The notes: generated by a model not told the origin, from the letters alone. Counted from the first letter of the stretch, positions 27,645-38,016 are shown. The stretch: DNA of 64,000 bases from Hoeflea sp. (GCF_030682515.1 NZ_JAUXOD010000064.1:1-64000), one strand, 5' to 3'. Translations and numbers: made by a program.

Positions 27645-28406
27645 GTGCCGACAGATATCACATCCGCCATGATCCTTGCCGCGGGGCTTGGCACCCGCAT
27701 GCGCCCGATCACCAACGCGATCCCCAAGCCGCTTGTCGAAGTGGCGGGCCGGCCGCTGATTGCCCACGGGCTCGACGCGCTCGACCGGATCGGCGTGCGC
27801 CGCGTCGTCGTCAATGTGCACTATCTGGCGCCGCTGCTCTCTGAGTGGCTGGGGGCGCGGCCCGGTCCTCAGATCCTGATCTCGGACGAGACCGCCGAGC
27901 TTCTGGATTCGGGCGGCGGCATCGTCAAGGCGCTGCCGATGCTGGGATCCGACCCGTTCCTGGTTCTCAACGCCGACACGTTCTGGATCGAAGACCCTGC
28001 GGCCGACCGGGATAACCTGTCCCTGATGCGAGATCGTTTCGATCCCGAATCAATGGATATCCTGTTGATGACGGCGCGGCTCGACCAGGCCACCGGCCAT
28101 ACCGGCGCCGGCGACTTCACCATGGGTCCGGATGGCCGGCTGACCCGCTACAAGGGGTCGGGCGAACCCGTGATCTATGCCGGCGCGATTGTCCTGCATC
28201 CAAGGATCTTCAAGGATGTAACGGAGCCGAAATTCTCCCTCAACCGCTGCTTCGACCGGGCGGCTTCCGCCGGACGCCTGTTTGGCGCTCCAATGCACGG
28301 CCACTGGCTGACCGTCGGAACCCCCGAGGCCATCGGCGAGGCGGAGGCAGCCAGGGCTGCCTATCTGGGCCGCTGCGCGGCCGGCGCCGGCGAACCGGTC
28401 CGGTGA
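27645..28406 (+). CDS. murU: Nucleotidyltransferase, MurU-like
   Basis: This 253-residue sugar-phosphate nucleotidyltransferase has the GxGTRMRP...KPL signature (AAGLGTRMRPITNAIPKPLV) and the metal-binding NADTFW motif. MurU makes UDP-MurNAc from MurNAc-1-phosphate, bypassing the fosfomycin-sensitive de novo route. Pairing with the AmgK-like domain 12 bp upstream supports that role, but a mannose- or glucose-1-phosphate enzyme cannot be excluded from sequence alone. The start is GTG at 27645. The end overlaps the addB GTG start by 4 bp. Confidence 0.85.
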   Translation: MPTDITSAMILAAGLGTRMRPITNAIPKPLVEVAGRPLIAHGLDALDRIGVRRVVVNVHYLAPLLSEWLGARPGPQILISDETAELLDSGGGIVKALPMLGSDPFLVLNADTFWIEDPAADRDNLSLMRDRFDPESMDILLMTARLDQATGHTGAGDFTMGPDGRLTRYKGSGEPVIYAGAIVLHPRIFKDVTEPKFSLNRCFDRAASAGRLFGAPMHGHWLTVGTPEAIGEAEAARAAYLGRCAAGAGEPVR

Positions 28407-31400
28407 CCCGGCCTGCGCCCAGAATCCTGACCATTCCGCCCGGCGCGGCCTTCCTGCGAACGCTTGCCGAGGGGATCCTCTCGGGCAGCCTCGTCGGCGA
28501 GCTGGCCTATGATCCCGCCAATCCTCTCTCGCTCGCCGGCGCGACCGTGTTCGTGCCCACCCGTCGCGCCGCAAGGGCGCTGCGCTCGGAACTGACCGAT
28601 CTGATCGGCAGGGGCTCGGCCATCCTGCCCTCGATCCGCGCGCTGGGCGAGACCGACGAGGATGCCGGCTTCTTCGATGCCGCGGAGCCGGAAACCCTCT
28701 CGCTCAACCCGCCCATCCCGCAGGTCGCCGCGACGCTGCGCCTCGCCGATCTGGTGCTGGCCTGGAAGCAGGCTCTGCCGCAGGCTCTCAAGGATCATCT
28801 GGGCGGCATGCCGCTGGTTGCGCCCGCCAATCCGGCCGATGCGATCTGGCTGGGGCGGTCCCTGTTCGATCTGATCCAGGCGGTGGAGACCGAGGAATGC
28901 GATTTTGCCGGCCTCGATACGGTGGTGGCGGCGGATCTGCAGCAGTGGTGGCAGCTCACCGGTGAATTCCTGAAGATCGCCCGGGAGTTCTGGCCGGCGC
29001 TGCTGGCCGAGATTTCGCGCTCGAGCCCGGCCCGTCATCACAATGTGATGATTGACATGTTCACAAGGGGCCTGGCCGCCGGCCATCGCCCGGTCATCGT
29101 CGCGGGCTCCACCGGCACCAGGCCCTCCACCGCCCGGTTGATCGCGACCGTGGCACGCCTCGAGCAGGGCGCGGTGGTGCTGCCCGGGCTCGATCGGGCC
29201 ATGCGGCCGGCCCATTGGCAGGCGCTCTCCACGGCCGCGACCGATCTCGCCGCGCCGGATGGCCGGGTGGTGGCCGACGTGGCCATCCGCAGCCACCCGC
29301 AATATGGCCTGCTGCGACTGCTGCAGGGCTCGGGCCTTGATGCCGGGCAGGTCCCGGAGATCCCGGAGATGGGCGAAATCGCCCCCGATCTGCAGGCCCG
29401 GCGCGCGCTTGTGTCGGCGGCGCTTCTGCCGGCGGCGACAACCGAGGCCTGGGGCGCGCCGGGCTTTCTGCCCGATGCTCCGGAGATCGGCCGCGCACTG
29501 GCGCATGTGAGCCTGGTCGAGGCCGCCAACGAGCGCGAGGAAGCCTCCGCTCTGGCGGCTGCCCTGCGCCGCGCGCTCGAACCGCGTCCCGGCGTGGCCG
29601 AGCCGGTTGCGGCCCTGGTGACGCCGGACCGCAATCTGGCCCGCAGGGTGGTGATCGAGCTCGGCCGCTACGGGATCGAGGCCAATGATTCGGGCGGCAT
29701 TCCGCTGGCCGCGCGCCCGCAAGGCGCGCTCGCGCGGCTCGCGGTGCAGGTGGCGTTCGCGCCGGGCGATGCGGTCGCCATCGCCGCCCTCGTCAAGCAT
29801 CCGCTGGCGCGCTTTGGCCTGGCCCGGAGTGAGGCGCAGTTGGCTGCCGGTCTGGTCGAGCGCATCGCCTTGCGCGGCGGCAGCGGCGCCGCCGAGATCG
29901 GCGATCTCGCCACTCTGGTGGAGGCGCGCCAGTCGCGGCGGCTTGAGCGTCATGCCGCCCGTTGGCTCGCGCGGATCAGCGACAGCGAGGCCGATGTGGC
30001 CTTTGATTTCGCCCGCCGCGCCGCCGATGCGCTGGCGCCGCTGACGTCCGGGCTTGCTTCTGCCCCCGATGCCGGGGCGACCAACCAGATCCCGATCGGC
30101 GTTCTGGCGGGCCTGACCGCCCAGGCGCTCGAACGGATCTGCGCCGACGCGACCGGCGCCCTCGACGGGCTCTGGGGCGACGAGGCCGGCGCCGATCTCG
30201 CGGCCCTCCTGCTCGAGACGCGCGACAGCGGCGCTACGCTCGCCATGACCGGTCGCGAATGGATCGGCGCGCTTGACGCGCTGATGGCAGGCAGGATGGT
30301 CAAGCCGCGCGGCGGCGGGCATCCGCGGGCCTTCATCTGGGGCGCGCTCGAGGCCCGGCTGCAGCATGTCGATACGCTCCTGATGGGCGGTCTGAACGAA
30401 GGCGTCTGGCCCCAGCCCGGCCAGGAGGATCCGTTCCTGTCGCGCTCGATGAAGGCGGCCATCGGGCTCGAACCGCCCGAACGCCGCATCGGCCAGGCGG
30501 CCCATGATTTCCAGATGGCGATGGGCGCACCCGAGGTGGTGCTGTCGCGCGCCTTCCGCGCCAGCAAGGCGCCGACGGTCGCCTCCCGCTGGCTGCAGCG
30601 GCTCATGGCCGTGGCCGGTCCGGAGCCGGCCAAGGAAATGCGGGCGCGTGGCGAGGCGCTGCTCACTCACGCGCGCAGCCTCGATCATGGTCCCTCCACC
30701 GCGCCGGCCCAGCGCCCGGAACCGCGCCCGCCCGCGGAACTGCAGCCGAAGACCTATTCCTTCTCGGAGGTTGGCAGGCTGCGCCGCGATCCCTATGCGA
30801 TCTATGCGCGGCGCGTGCTCAAGCTCGATCCGCTGGAGCCCTTTCTCACGGATCCCGGTCCGCGCGAGCGCGGCACGCTCTACCATCAGATCCTCGAGGA
30901 TTTCATTTCGGCAACGGAACCAGGATCCCGAACGCTCGAAGCTCTGCGCGGGATAACGGACAAACACTTTGCCGAAGCCCGGTTGCCGGACGCCACGGCG
31001 CTGGTCTGGCGCATGCGCTTTGACACCGCCGCCCAAGCCATCGTCCAGTGGGAAGCCCAGACGGCCGGCGCGATCCGGCGCTCCCTGGTCGAATGCCGCG
31101 CGACCCTGGATCTGCCGCTCGCGGGACTGAGGCTCACCGGCATGGCGGACCGGATCGACCTGCGCCAGGACGGCTCGGCGGCGATCATCGACTACAAGAC
31201 CGGCGGAACGCCCTCGCGCAAGGAGGCGCGCATCCTGCTCGATCCGCAGCTGGCGCTCGAAGCCTATGCGCTGATCCATGGCGGCTTTGCCGGTATGGGC
31301 AAGCTGCACGTCGCCGGCCTGTTCTATCTGCGCCTGACTGGCAAGGACCCCTTCGCCGACCGGATCGACGATGATCCGGCAAAACCCGGCAAGGGAGCCC

Positions 31401-31600
31401 CGCTCAATGCCGGGGACCTGGCGACACGGGCCGTCGACGAGTTCGGCCGGCTGGTGGGGCTGCTCGCCTCCGGCAGGCGCGGCTTCCTGTCCCGCGCCAT
31501 TCCAGAAAGCGCCAGGTCCTTCGGCGGCGACTACGACCATCTGGCCCGGGTCGCCGAGTGGCAGACGGCGGTGGATGCGGAAGGGGACGGCGATGACTGA
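28403..31600 (+). CDS. addB: AddB subunit of the AddAB helicase-nuclease
   Basis: AddB with AddA resects double-strand DNA breaks for RecA, the alphaproteobacterial counterpart of RecBCD. The 1065-residue product starts at a GTG overlapping the upstream stop. It has a degenerate helicase body, with no clear P-loop near the start, and a C-terminal PD-(D/E)XK nuclease with Asp930 and Lys932 (IIDYKTGG). Long open frames on the opposite strand are composition artefacts. It overlaps addA by 8 bp. Confidence 0.93.
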   Translation: MTRPAPRILTIPPGAAFLRTLAEGILSGSLVGELAYDPANPLSLAGATVFVPTRRAARALRSELTDLIGRGSAILPSIRALGETDEDAGFFDAAEPETLSLNPPIPQVAATLRLADLVLAWKQALPQALKDHLGGMPLVAPANPADAIWLGRSLFDLIQAVETEECDFAGLDTVVAADLQQWWQLTGEFLKIAREFWPALLAEISRSSPARHHNVMIDMFTRGLAAGHRPVIVAGSTGTRPSTARLIATVARLEQGAVVLPGLDRAMRPAHWQALSTAATDLAAPDGRVVADVAIRSHPQYGLLRLLQGSGLDAGQVPEIPEMGEIAPDLQARRALVSAALLPAATTEAWGAPGFLPDAPEIGRALAHVSLVEAANEREEASALAAALRRALEPRPGVAEPVAALVTPDRNLARRVVIELGRYGIEANDSGGIPLAARPQGALARLAVQVAFAPGDAVAIAALVKHPLARFGLARSEAQLAAGLVERIALRGGSGAAEIGDLATLVEARQSRRLERHAARWLARISDSEADVAFDFARRAADALAPLTSGLASAPDAGATNQIPIGVLAGLTAQALERICADATGALDGLWGDEAGADLAALLLETRDSGATLAMTGREWIGALDALMAGRMVKPRGGGHPRAFIWGALEARLQHVDTLLMGGLNEGVWPQPGQEDPFLSRSMKAAIGLEPPERRIGQAAHDFQMAMGAPEVVLSRAFRASKAPTVASRWLQRLMAVAGPEPAKEMRARGEALLTHARSLDHGPSTAPAQRPEPRPPAELQPKTYSFSEVGRLRRDPYAIYARRVLKLDPLEPFLTDPGPRERGTLYHQILEDFISATEPGSRTLEALRGITDKHFAEARLPDATALVWRMRFDTAAQAIVQWEAQTAGAIRRSLVECRATLDLPLAGLRLTGMADRIDLRQDGSAAIIDYKTGGTPSRKEARILLDPQLALEAYALIHGGFAGMGKLHVAGLFYLRLTGKDPFADRIDDDPAKPGKGAPLNAGDLATRAVDEFGRLVGLLASGRRGFLSRAIPESARSFGGDYDHLARVAEWQTAVDAEGDGDD

Positions 31601-34600
31601 GGCGGACATCCCCGGCAGCGTGTCCGAGACCACGCGGCGCCAGAATCTCGCGGCGACGCCCACGCTCTCGGCCTGGGTGTCGGCCAATGCCGGCTCCGGC
31701 AAGACCCATGTGCTGGCCCGACGGGTGATCCGGCTCCTGCTGCGCGGCGCGCGGCCCTCGGCCATTCTCTGCCTCACCTACACCAAGGCGGCCTCGGCCG
31801 AGATGTCCAACCGCGTCTTCAGGACGCTGGGCGAATGGGTCCGGCTCGATGACGCGGCTTTGGCAGACAGGATCGCCGAGCTCGAAGGCGGACGCGTAGA
31901 GCCGCACCATCTGGTTCTCGCCCGCCGGTTGTTCGCCACGGCGCTGGAAACGCCGGGCGGTCTCAAGATCCAGACCATCCACGCCTTTTGCGAGGCGGTC
32001 CTGCACCGGTTTCCGCTTGAGGCGAACATTCCGGGTCATTTCAGCGTTCTCGATGACCAGAAGGCGGCCGAATTGCTGGCGGAAGCAAGACGGCAGCTGA
32101 TGTCGGCGCACTCCCTTGCCCAGGACGCGGAGCTGGCCGCGGCCGTCACCGGCGCGCTCGACCTTGGCGGCGAAGCCGGCTTCGACAAGCTGCTCTCCGG
32201 CCTCTACGCCCGCCGGCGCGACTATCTCGCCTTTGATGCCCGCGCCCGCGCGGCGGGAGGCGCCGGGCCGATGATCCGCGCGGCCCTCGGATTGGACGCG
32301 GATGAAACCGAGGCCTCGGCGGCAGCAAGGGCCTGGCCGCTGGACGCTTTGCCGGTCGACTACGTGAGGGCCCTGCACGCCTTTGCCGGATCGGCAGCCT
32401 CTGCGAAAAAGGCCTATAAGCTCGCCAGTGATCTGCTTGCCGCCGAATCGGAAGTGGATCCGGTGTTGCGAATGGCGCCGCTGAAGCGAGCCTTCCTTAC
32501 CAATGCCGGATCGCCGGCGAGCTTTAGCAATGTCCAGACTGCTTCTTTGAGCGAAACATTTCCCGATCTTGTGGACCGCATCGACCTGGCCCAGGCGCAG
32601 GTGTTGGGCGTCCTCGATCGGCTGGCGCGGTTGAAGGCGCTGTCGGCCTCACTCATGGCGTTTCGCCTGGCGCGGCGCTATCTGGGCGACTTCGAGGCGC
32701 TCAAGTCCCGCCAGGCGCTTCTCGACTATGACGACCTGATTGCCTCCACCGAGGCGCTGCTGTCGAAGAGCGGCGCCAGCGCGTGGGTGCACTACAAGCT
32801 CGACCAGGGCATCGACCATGTGCTGGTCGACGAGGCCCAGGACACCGCGCCCCTGCAGTGGAGCGTCATCGGCGCCCTGTCGGACGAATTCTTTGCCGGC
32901 GTAGGGTCCCGCCCGACTTTGCGGACGATTTTCGCCGTCGGCGATGAAAAGCAGTCAATCTATTCGTTCCAGGGCGCGCGGCCGGAGCGCTTCGCCGAAG
33001 AGCGGCGGCGCATCGCCGGGCGCGCGCGCGACGCCGATGTTCACTTCGAAGAAGTCGCGCTGCGCGTCTCCTTCCGGTCGTCCATCGAGGTTCTCAAGCT
33101 CGTCGACCATGTTTTCGCCGATGCCGATGCGCGCCGCGGCATGGGCTCGGACGGTGAAGCGGTGATCCATGAGACGGCGCGGATGCGCGCCCCGGGCCTG
33201 GTCGAGATCTGGCCGATGATCGCCAAGGAGAAGTCCGACGGCGACGAGGACTGGACCGCCGCCTTCGATGAGGTGCCCGAGACCGCGCCGGCGGCGCGGC
33301 TGGCGCGCCGCATCGCCGGCCTGCTCGGCCAATGGGTCGGCCGCGAGACGATCGAGGACCAGAAATCCGGCAAACTCAGGACCGTGGCGCCCGGCGACAT
33401 CCTGGTGCTGGTGCGCAAGCGCGACGGCTTCGTGCCGACACTGCTGCGCACGCTCAAGGCCACCACGGACATTCCGGTGGCCGGCGCCGACCGGCTGCGG
33501 CTGACCGATCACATCGCCGTGCAGGATCTCATCGCGCTGGGACGGTTCGCCCTGCTCCCGGACGACGACCTGTCGCTGGCTTCCCTCGTCAAGAGCCCGC
33601 TTCTGGGTCTGGGCGAGGACGACCTGTTCCGGCTCGCGGCCCTGCGGCCGGACGGACAGTCGCTGTGGCGGAGGCTCGATGCGCTGGCGGATACGGAACC
33701 GGCCTTCGCCGCCGCGCGGCAGAAGCTCGCCCGCTGGGCGCTCCGCGCCGCGGAGATGCAGCCCCACGAATTCTACGCGGCCCTGCTCGGACCCGAGGGC
33801 GGCCGCCGGGCCTATCTGGCGCGGCTCGGCCATGAAGTGGGCGACGTGCTCGACGAATTCCTGGGCCTTGCGCTCGACCATGAGCAGGCGGGCCTTCCGG
33901 GCCTGCAATCCTTCCTCGCCATGCTCGAGACCGAGGCGCCTGAGATCAAGCGCGAGATGGAGGCCCAGTCCGGCGCCGTGCGGATCATGACCGTGCATGC
34001 GGCCAAGGGTCTCGAGGCGCCGATCGTCTTCCTGGTGGATTCGGGCGGCGAGGCCTTCCAGCATACCCACCAGCCCCGCCTCTGGCTGCTGCCGCCCGCT
34101 CCGGACCGGAAGGAAGCGGCGTCCGTTCCGGTCTGGCTGCCCGACAAGAGCTGCGAGAGCGGCGCCACCGCGCCGGTGCGCGACCTCCTGCGGGCACAGG
34201 CCGAGGAGGAATACCGCCGGCTGCTTTATGTCGGCCTCACCCGCGCCGCCGACAGGCTGGTGGTCTGCGGCTATCGCGGAGTGAGGGAGGTCAAGACCCC
34301 CACCTGGCACTCGCTTGCCTCCGCCGGGATTGCGGCTGTGGCCGCGGGTCAGGGCCATTCGGTCACCGATGCGCTGCATGATTTTGGCGGCGAGCCGTTC
34401 GAGATACGGCGCCTGTGCCGCTCAGGCGCGGACAACCATGTCGCCACCGAAATCATCGAGCCGGCAGCAGGCCTCGGATCCGCCGGCGCGGTGCTCGACG
34501 TGCCGGACGCGCCGCTGCCAAAGCCCCGGCGCTTGCCCCGGCCGCTGGCCCCATCCGGCGTGAGCGCCGTGCTCGAGGACAGCGGCGGCGTGGCGTCGCG

Positions 34601-35198
34601 GTCGCCCTTTGCCGATACGGGCTCCGGCTCCGCGGCGGCGCTCGAGCGCGGCACGATGATCCACCGCCTGCTTCAGGTGCTGCCGTCCATCACGCCTCAG
34701 GAACGCCGGGCGGTGCTGTCGCGCTATCTTGCCCGCTCCCTGCCTGACGCGCAGGCAACCGCCGCCGCCGAGATCGAGGGCCAGGTGCTTGCGGTGCTGG
34801 AAGACCCGCGGTTTGCCCCGGTTTTCGAGGCCTCGGGCGAATCGGAAGTGTCGGTGATGGGCACCTTGCGCATCGGCGGCGAGGACCGGGCGGTCTCGGG
34901 CCGCATCGACCGCATCGCGCTCGACGGCGACCGGCTGCTGATCGTCGATTACAAGACCGGCCTTGCGCCCCGGCCGGGGGAACAGCCGCCTTCGGGTCAT
35001 GTCGCCCAGCTGGCGATCTACCGGGCGCTGCTCATGCCGCTCTATCCGGGCCGCCGGATCGACGCGGCGCTCGTCTATGTCTCCGGCCCGTCCCTCATCG
35101 CCATCGACGGCGCCCGGCTCGACGACGCGCTTGCCGGGCTTGCGGTTTCCAGCGACGCCGGACATCACGCTTCGATGATCAGGCCCGAAATACCTTGA
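31593..35198 (+). CDS. addA: AddA helicase-nuclease
   Basis: AddA is the UvrD-type motor and second nuclease of AddAB. The 1201-residue product has Walker A around Lys37 (NAGSGKTHV), motif II VDEAQDTAPLQW, motif III VGDEKQSIYSFQG, motif VI YVGLTRAADRL, and a C-terminal nuclease with Asp1119 and Lys1121 (IVDYKTGL). I start at the ATG at 31593, eight bases before the addB stop; the frame extends upstream inside addB but is not AddA-like there. trxA follows after 61 bp. Confidence 0.94.
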   Translation: MTEADIPGSVSETTRRQNLAATPTLSAWVSANAGSGKTHVLARRVIRLLLRGARPSAILCLTYTKAASAEMSNRVFRTLGEWVRLDDAALADRIAELEGGRVEPHHLVLARRLFATALETPGGLKIQTIHAFCEAVLHRFPLEANIPGHFSVLDDQKAAELLAEARRQLMSAHSLAQDAELAAAVTGALDLGGEAGFDKLLSGLYARRRDYLAFDARARAAGGAGPMIRAALGLDADETEASAAARAWPLDALPVDYVRALHAFAGSAASAKKAYKLASDLLAAESEVDPVLRMAPLKRAFLTNAGSPASFSNVQTASLSETFPDLVDRIDLAQAQVLGVLDRLARLKALSASLMAFRLARRYLGDFEALKSRQALLDYDDLIASTEALLSKSGASAWVHYKLDQGIDHVLVDEAQDTAPLQWSVIGALSDEFFAGVGSRPTLRTIFAVGDEKQSIYSFQGARPERFAEERRRIAGRARDADVHFEEVALRVSFRSSIEVLKLVDHVFADADARRGMGSDGEAVIHETARMRAPGLVEIWPMIAKEKSDGDEDWTAAFDEVPETAPAARLARRIAGLLGQWVGRETIEDQKSGKLRTVAPGDILVLVRKRDGFVPTLLRTLKATTDIPVAGADRLRLTDHIAVQDLIALGRFALLPDDDLSLASLVKSPLLGLGEDDLFRLAALRPDGQSLWRRLDALADTEPAFAAARQKLARWALRAAEMQPHEFYAALLGPEGGRRAYLARLGHEVGDVLDEFLGLALDHEQAGLPGLQSFLAMLETEAPEIKREMEAQSGAVRIMTVHAAKGLEAPIVFLVDSGGEAFQHTHQPRLWLLPPAPDRKEAASVPVWLPDKSCESGATAPVRDLLRAQAEEEYRRLLYVGLTRAADRLVVCGYRGVREVKTPTWHSLASAGIAAVAAGQGHSVTDALHDFGGEPFEIRRLCRSGADNHVATEIIEPAAGLGSAGAVLDVPDAPLPKPRRLPRPLAPSGVSAVLEDSGGVASRSPFADTGSGSAAALERGTMIHRLLQVLPSITPQERRAVLSRYLARSLPDAQATAAAEIEGQVLAVLEDPRFAPVFEASGESEVSVMGTLRIGGEDRAVSGRIDRIALDGDRLLIVDYKTGLAPRPGEQPPSGHVAQLAIYRALLMPLYPGRRIDAALVYVSGPSLIAIDGARLDDALAGLAVSSDAGHHASMIRPEIP

Positions 35199-35259
35199 AT
35201 ACTCAGGGCCGAAGCATCACATTGTCACCATCTGAGTCATCACCAAAGGAGTGCCCACC

Positions 35260-35580
35260 ATGGCAACCGTGAAAGTAGACAGCGCCAATTTCAAGAGCGA
35301 AGTGCTCGAGTCCACCCTGCCGGTGGTCGTTGACTTCTGGGCCGAATGGTGCGGACCCTGCAAGATGATCGCCCCCAGCCTCGAAGAAATCTCCAACGAG
35401 ATGGAAGGCAAGGTGAAGGTCGTCAAGCTCAACATCGATGAGAACCCGGAGCTCGCCTCGCAGTTCGGCGTCCGCTCGATTCCCACGCTCGCCATGTTCA
35501 AGGGCGGCGCCGTGGCCGACATCAAGGTCGGCGCCTCGCCCAAGACCGCCCTGTCCAACTGGATTGTCGGCGCAGCCTGA
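35260..35580 (+). CDS. trxA: Thioredoxin
   Basis: TrxA is the small cytoplasmic disulfide reductase. The 106-residue product has the active site Cys31-Gly-Pro-Cys34 (WCGPCKM) and the cis-proline segment RSIPTLAMF. The start is the ATG at 35260, with AAAGGAG eight bases upstream; that purine tract overlaps an in-frame GTG at 35251, which is less likely as a start. A strong terminator follows. Confidence 0.97.
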   Translation: MATVKVDSANFKSEVLESTLPVVVDFWAEWCGPCKMIAPSLEEISNEMEGKVKVVKLNIDENPELASQFGVRSIPTLAMFKGGAVADIKVGASPKTALSNWIVGAA

Positions 35581-35606
35581 ATCCGGATCTGAAGACAGCG
35601 TTCGAA

Positions 35607-35644
35607 CCCGTCCGGCCTGCCGGGCGGGTTTTTTGCCGTCGATT
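35607..35644 (+). terminator. Rho-independent terminator of trxA
   Basis: A GC-rich stem (CCCGTCCGGC against GCCGGGCGGG) with a two-base loop is followed by six T bases, 26 bp after the trxA stop and just before the convergent folC end. Confidence 0.9.
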
Positions 35645-35655
35645 CTTCAGGACGG

Positions 35656-36981
35656 TCAGACCGGCGGCGTGCCGTTGACCTTGAGAACGGCGCCGAGCAG
35701 ATAGAGCGATCCGCCGATCAGGATGCGCGGCGGCCGCTCGAGGTGGTTCCAGTTGCTGCAGATGGCGGCAATCGCCGCCTCGACATCCTCGGCCGATTCC
35801 GCGCTCAATCCCGCCTCGTCGGCGGTATCGGCCAGGAATTCCGGGTCGAGACCTGCGTCCGAATCGGGCACCGGTACGGTGAAGACGTGCCTGGCCATGC
35901 CTTCGAACGCCTCGAAATAGCCCACCGGATCCTTGGTGTTGATCATCCCGGTGATCAGGAACAGGGGCCGCGATTCGCGGTCGTTGAGATTGGCCATGGC
36001 CTCGGCGATCACCCGGCCGGCGCCGGGGTTGTGGCCGCCATCGATCCAGAGCTCGGCGCCGTCCATGGCGTTCTCGACCAGGCGGCCATAGGTGAGCCGT
36101 TCCAGCCGTCCCGGCCAGGAGACCGAGACCAGGCCCTCGGCAATCGCCGTCTCGTCAAGCTTGAACCCGGCCGCCTTGAGCGCCCGGATCGCCGCCGCCG
36201 CATTGGCCTGCTGATGCCGGCCGGCAAGTTTGGGCAGGGGAAGGTCGATCAGTTCCTCCTCGTCCTGGTAGGCCATCCGCCCGTTTTCCTCGACGGCGAA
36301 GAAATCCTGGCCGTAGACGCTGGTCGGGCAGCCGAGCCGCTCCGCGCTTGCGATGAGCACGTCGCGCGCCGCGTCCTCGGTCTGGGCGCCGATCACCACC
36401 GGCGTTCCGCGCTTGATGATGCCGGCCTTCTCAGCCGCGATCAGTTCCACGTGGTCGCCGAGATAGGCCTGGTGGTCGAGCGAGATCGACATGATCACCG
36501 AGGCCGCCGGGTGCTCCATCACGTTGGTGGCGTCAAATCGGCCGCCAAGCCCGACCTCGATCACCGCGGCATCGGCGGGATGCTCGGAAAACAGCACGAA
36601 CATCACCGCCGTGAGGATCTCGAAGACGGTGATCATCTCGCCCTGGTTGGCGTTGGCCACCCGGCGCACGGCATCGGCCAGAACCTCATCGGCGACCAGC
36701 CTGCCGCCGCCTTCCGCGCCGAGCCGGAAGCGTTCATGCCAGTTGACCAGATGCGGCGAGGTGTGGACGTGGACCTTGAGCCCCTGGGCTTCAAGAATGG
36801 CGCGGCAGAAGGCGCTGGTCGAGCCCTTGCCATTGGTGCCGGCGACATGGATCACCGGCGGCAGCCTGTCCTGCGGGTTGCCGAGCCGTTCGAGCAGCCT
36901 TGTGATGCGGCCGAGCGACAGGTCGAAACCCTTGGGATGCAGCGCCATCAGCGCGTTGATTTCCTGCTCGGCAGCCGACAC
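35656..36981 (-). CDS. folC: Folylpolyglutamate/dihydrofolate synthase
   Basis: FolC adds glycine-linked glutamates to folates and makes dihydrofolate from dihydropteroate. The 441-residue product has the P-loop HVAGTNGKGSTSAF, the omega loop and the LDHQAYLGD motif. I choose the GTG at 36979-36981 because GAGAGGGA lies five bases upstream; an in-frame GTG at 37011 would add ten residues without a ribosome site. It is downstream of accD on the minus strand, the usual accD-folC pair. Confidence 0.93.
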   Translation of the reverse strand: MSAAEQEINALMALHPKGFDLSLGRITRLLERLGNPQDRLPPVIHVAGTNGKGSTSAFCRAILEAQGLKVHVHTSPHLVNWHERFRLGAEGGGRLVADEVLADAVRRVANANQGEMITVFEILTAVMFVLFSEHPADAAVIEVGLGGRFDATNVMEHPAASVIMSISLDHQAYLGDHVELIAAEKAGIIKRGTPVVIGAQTEDAARDVLIASAERLGCPTSVYGQDFFAVEENGRMAYQDEEELIDLPLPKLAGRHQQANAAAAIRALKAAGFKLDETAIAEGLVSVSWPGRLERLTYGRLVENAMDGAELWIDGGHNPGAGRVIAEAMANLNDRESRPLFLITGMINTKDPVGYFEAFEGMARHVFTVPVPDSDAGLDPEFLADTADEAGLSAESAEDVEAAIAAICSNWNHLERPPRILIGGSLYLLGAVLKVNGTPPV

Positions 36982-37089
36982 GACCGTCCCTCTCGCCGAA
37001 GACCCCGGCACTGGTTGCTTTTGTGAACGCTCTGACTGTGTGACCTGGGCCTTGGGCGCGGTGGCGATGACGCCGGACGCGCCTGTGCT

Positions 37090-38016
37090 CTAATGCGCGG
37101 TTTCCGCGAACTCGGGCTCAGATCCGGTCTCGGCGACCGGCGCGGCAAGCGCCTTGGGGGCGGGCGCATCCATCTTGAGGAAAATCCGCAGCAGCCGCGC
37201 AATCGTCTCCGGCAGGTCGTGGCGATGCACCACCATGTCGATCATGCCGTGGTCGAGCAGATATTCGGAGGTCTGGAAGCCTTCCGGGAGCTTTTCCCGG
37301 ATCGTCTGCTCGATCACCCGCTTGCCGGCGAAGCAGATTTCCGCGCCCGGCTCGGCCAGATGCACGTCGCCGAGCATGGCATAGGAAGCCGAAACCCCGC
37401 CCGTGGTCGGATTGGTCAGCACCACGATGTAGGGAAGGCCCGCTTCCTTGAGCATCTCGACCGCGACCGTTGTCCGCGGCAGCTGCATCAGCGACAGGAT
37501 CCCTTCCTGCATGCGCGCGCCGCCCGACGCCGGAAACATCACCAGCGGGCAATGGCGTGCGATCGCCGCCTCGAAGGCCTGGATGATGGCTTCGCCGGCG
37601 GCGATGCCGAGCGATCCGCCCATGAAGGCAAAATCATGCACGCAGGCGACGATCTTGACGCCCTGGACCGAGCCGTGGGCGGCGACGATCGAATCATCGA
37701 GCCCTGTCTTGGTCCGGCTTTCGCGCAGACGATCGCTGTATTTCTTTGAATCGCGGAACTTGAGCGGATCCTGCGGCACCTTCGGCGACGGCAGAACCTC
37801 GTATTTGCCATCGTCGAAGATGTGCTTGAGGCGGGCTTCCGCCGACATCTTCATGTGATAGCCCGACGCCGGGATCACGAAATGGTTTTCCTCAAGATCG
37901 TTGTGGAACACCATTTCCCCGGTCTCGGGGCACTTGATCCACAGGTTCTCCGGCACCTCGCGGCGGCCGAGCATCGAGTTGATCTTGGGCCTGACGTAGT
38001 TGGTAATCCAGTTCAA
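37090..38016 (-). CDS. accD: Acetyl-CoA carboxylase carboxyltransferase beta subunit
   Basis: AccD pairs with AccA to move CO2 from biotin to acetyl-CoA, the first step of fatty acid synthesis. The 308-residue product has the crotonase-like core ([20 protein letters not shown]). The N-terminal zinc finger that binds RNA or AccA in E. coli is degenerate: only one of its four cysteines remains (WIKCPETGE), the others being replaced around VIPASGYH. I remember the same in other rhizobial AccD proteins. The trpFBA-accD-folC order is typical. Confidence 0.95.
   Translation of the reverse strand: MNWITNYVRPKINSMLGRREVPENLWIKCPETGEMVFHNDLEENHFVIPASGYHMKMSAEARLKHIFDDGKYEVLPSPKVPQDPLKFRDSKKYSDRLRESRTKTGLDDSIVAAHGSVQGVKIVACVHDFAFMGGSLGIAAGEAIIQAFEAAIARHCPLVMFPASGGARMQEGILSLMQLPRTTVAVEMLKEAGLPYIVVLTNPTTGGVSASYAMLGDVHLAEPGAEICFAGKRVIEQTIREKLPEGFQTSEYLLDHGMIDMVVHRHDLPETIARLLRIFLKMDAPAPKALAAPVAETGSEPEFAETAH

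Noticed and set aside
28361..31777. Open frame of 1138 codons on the minus strand opposite addB
   Set aside because: It is antisense to a well-supported AddB and has low-complexity Arg/Gly/Ala composition with no family motif; it results from high GC at third positions.
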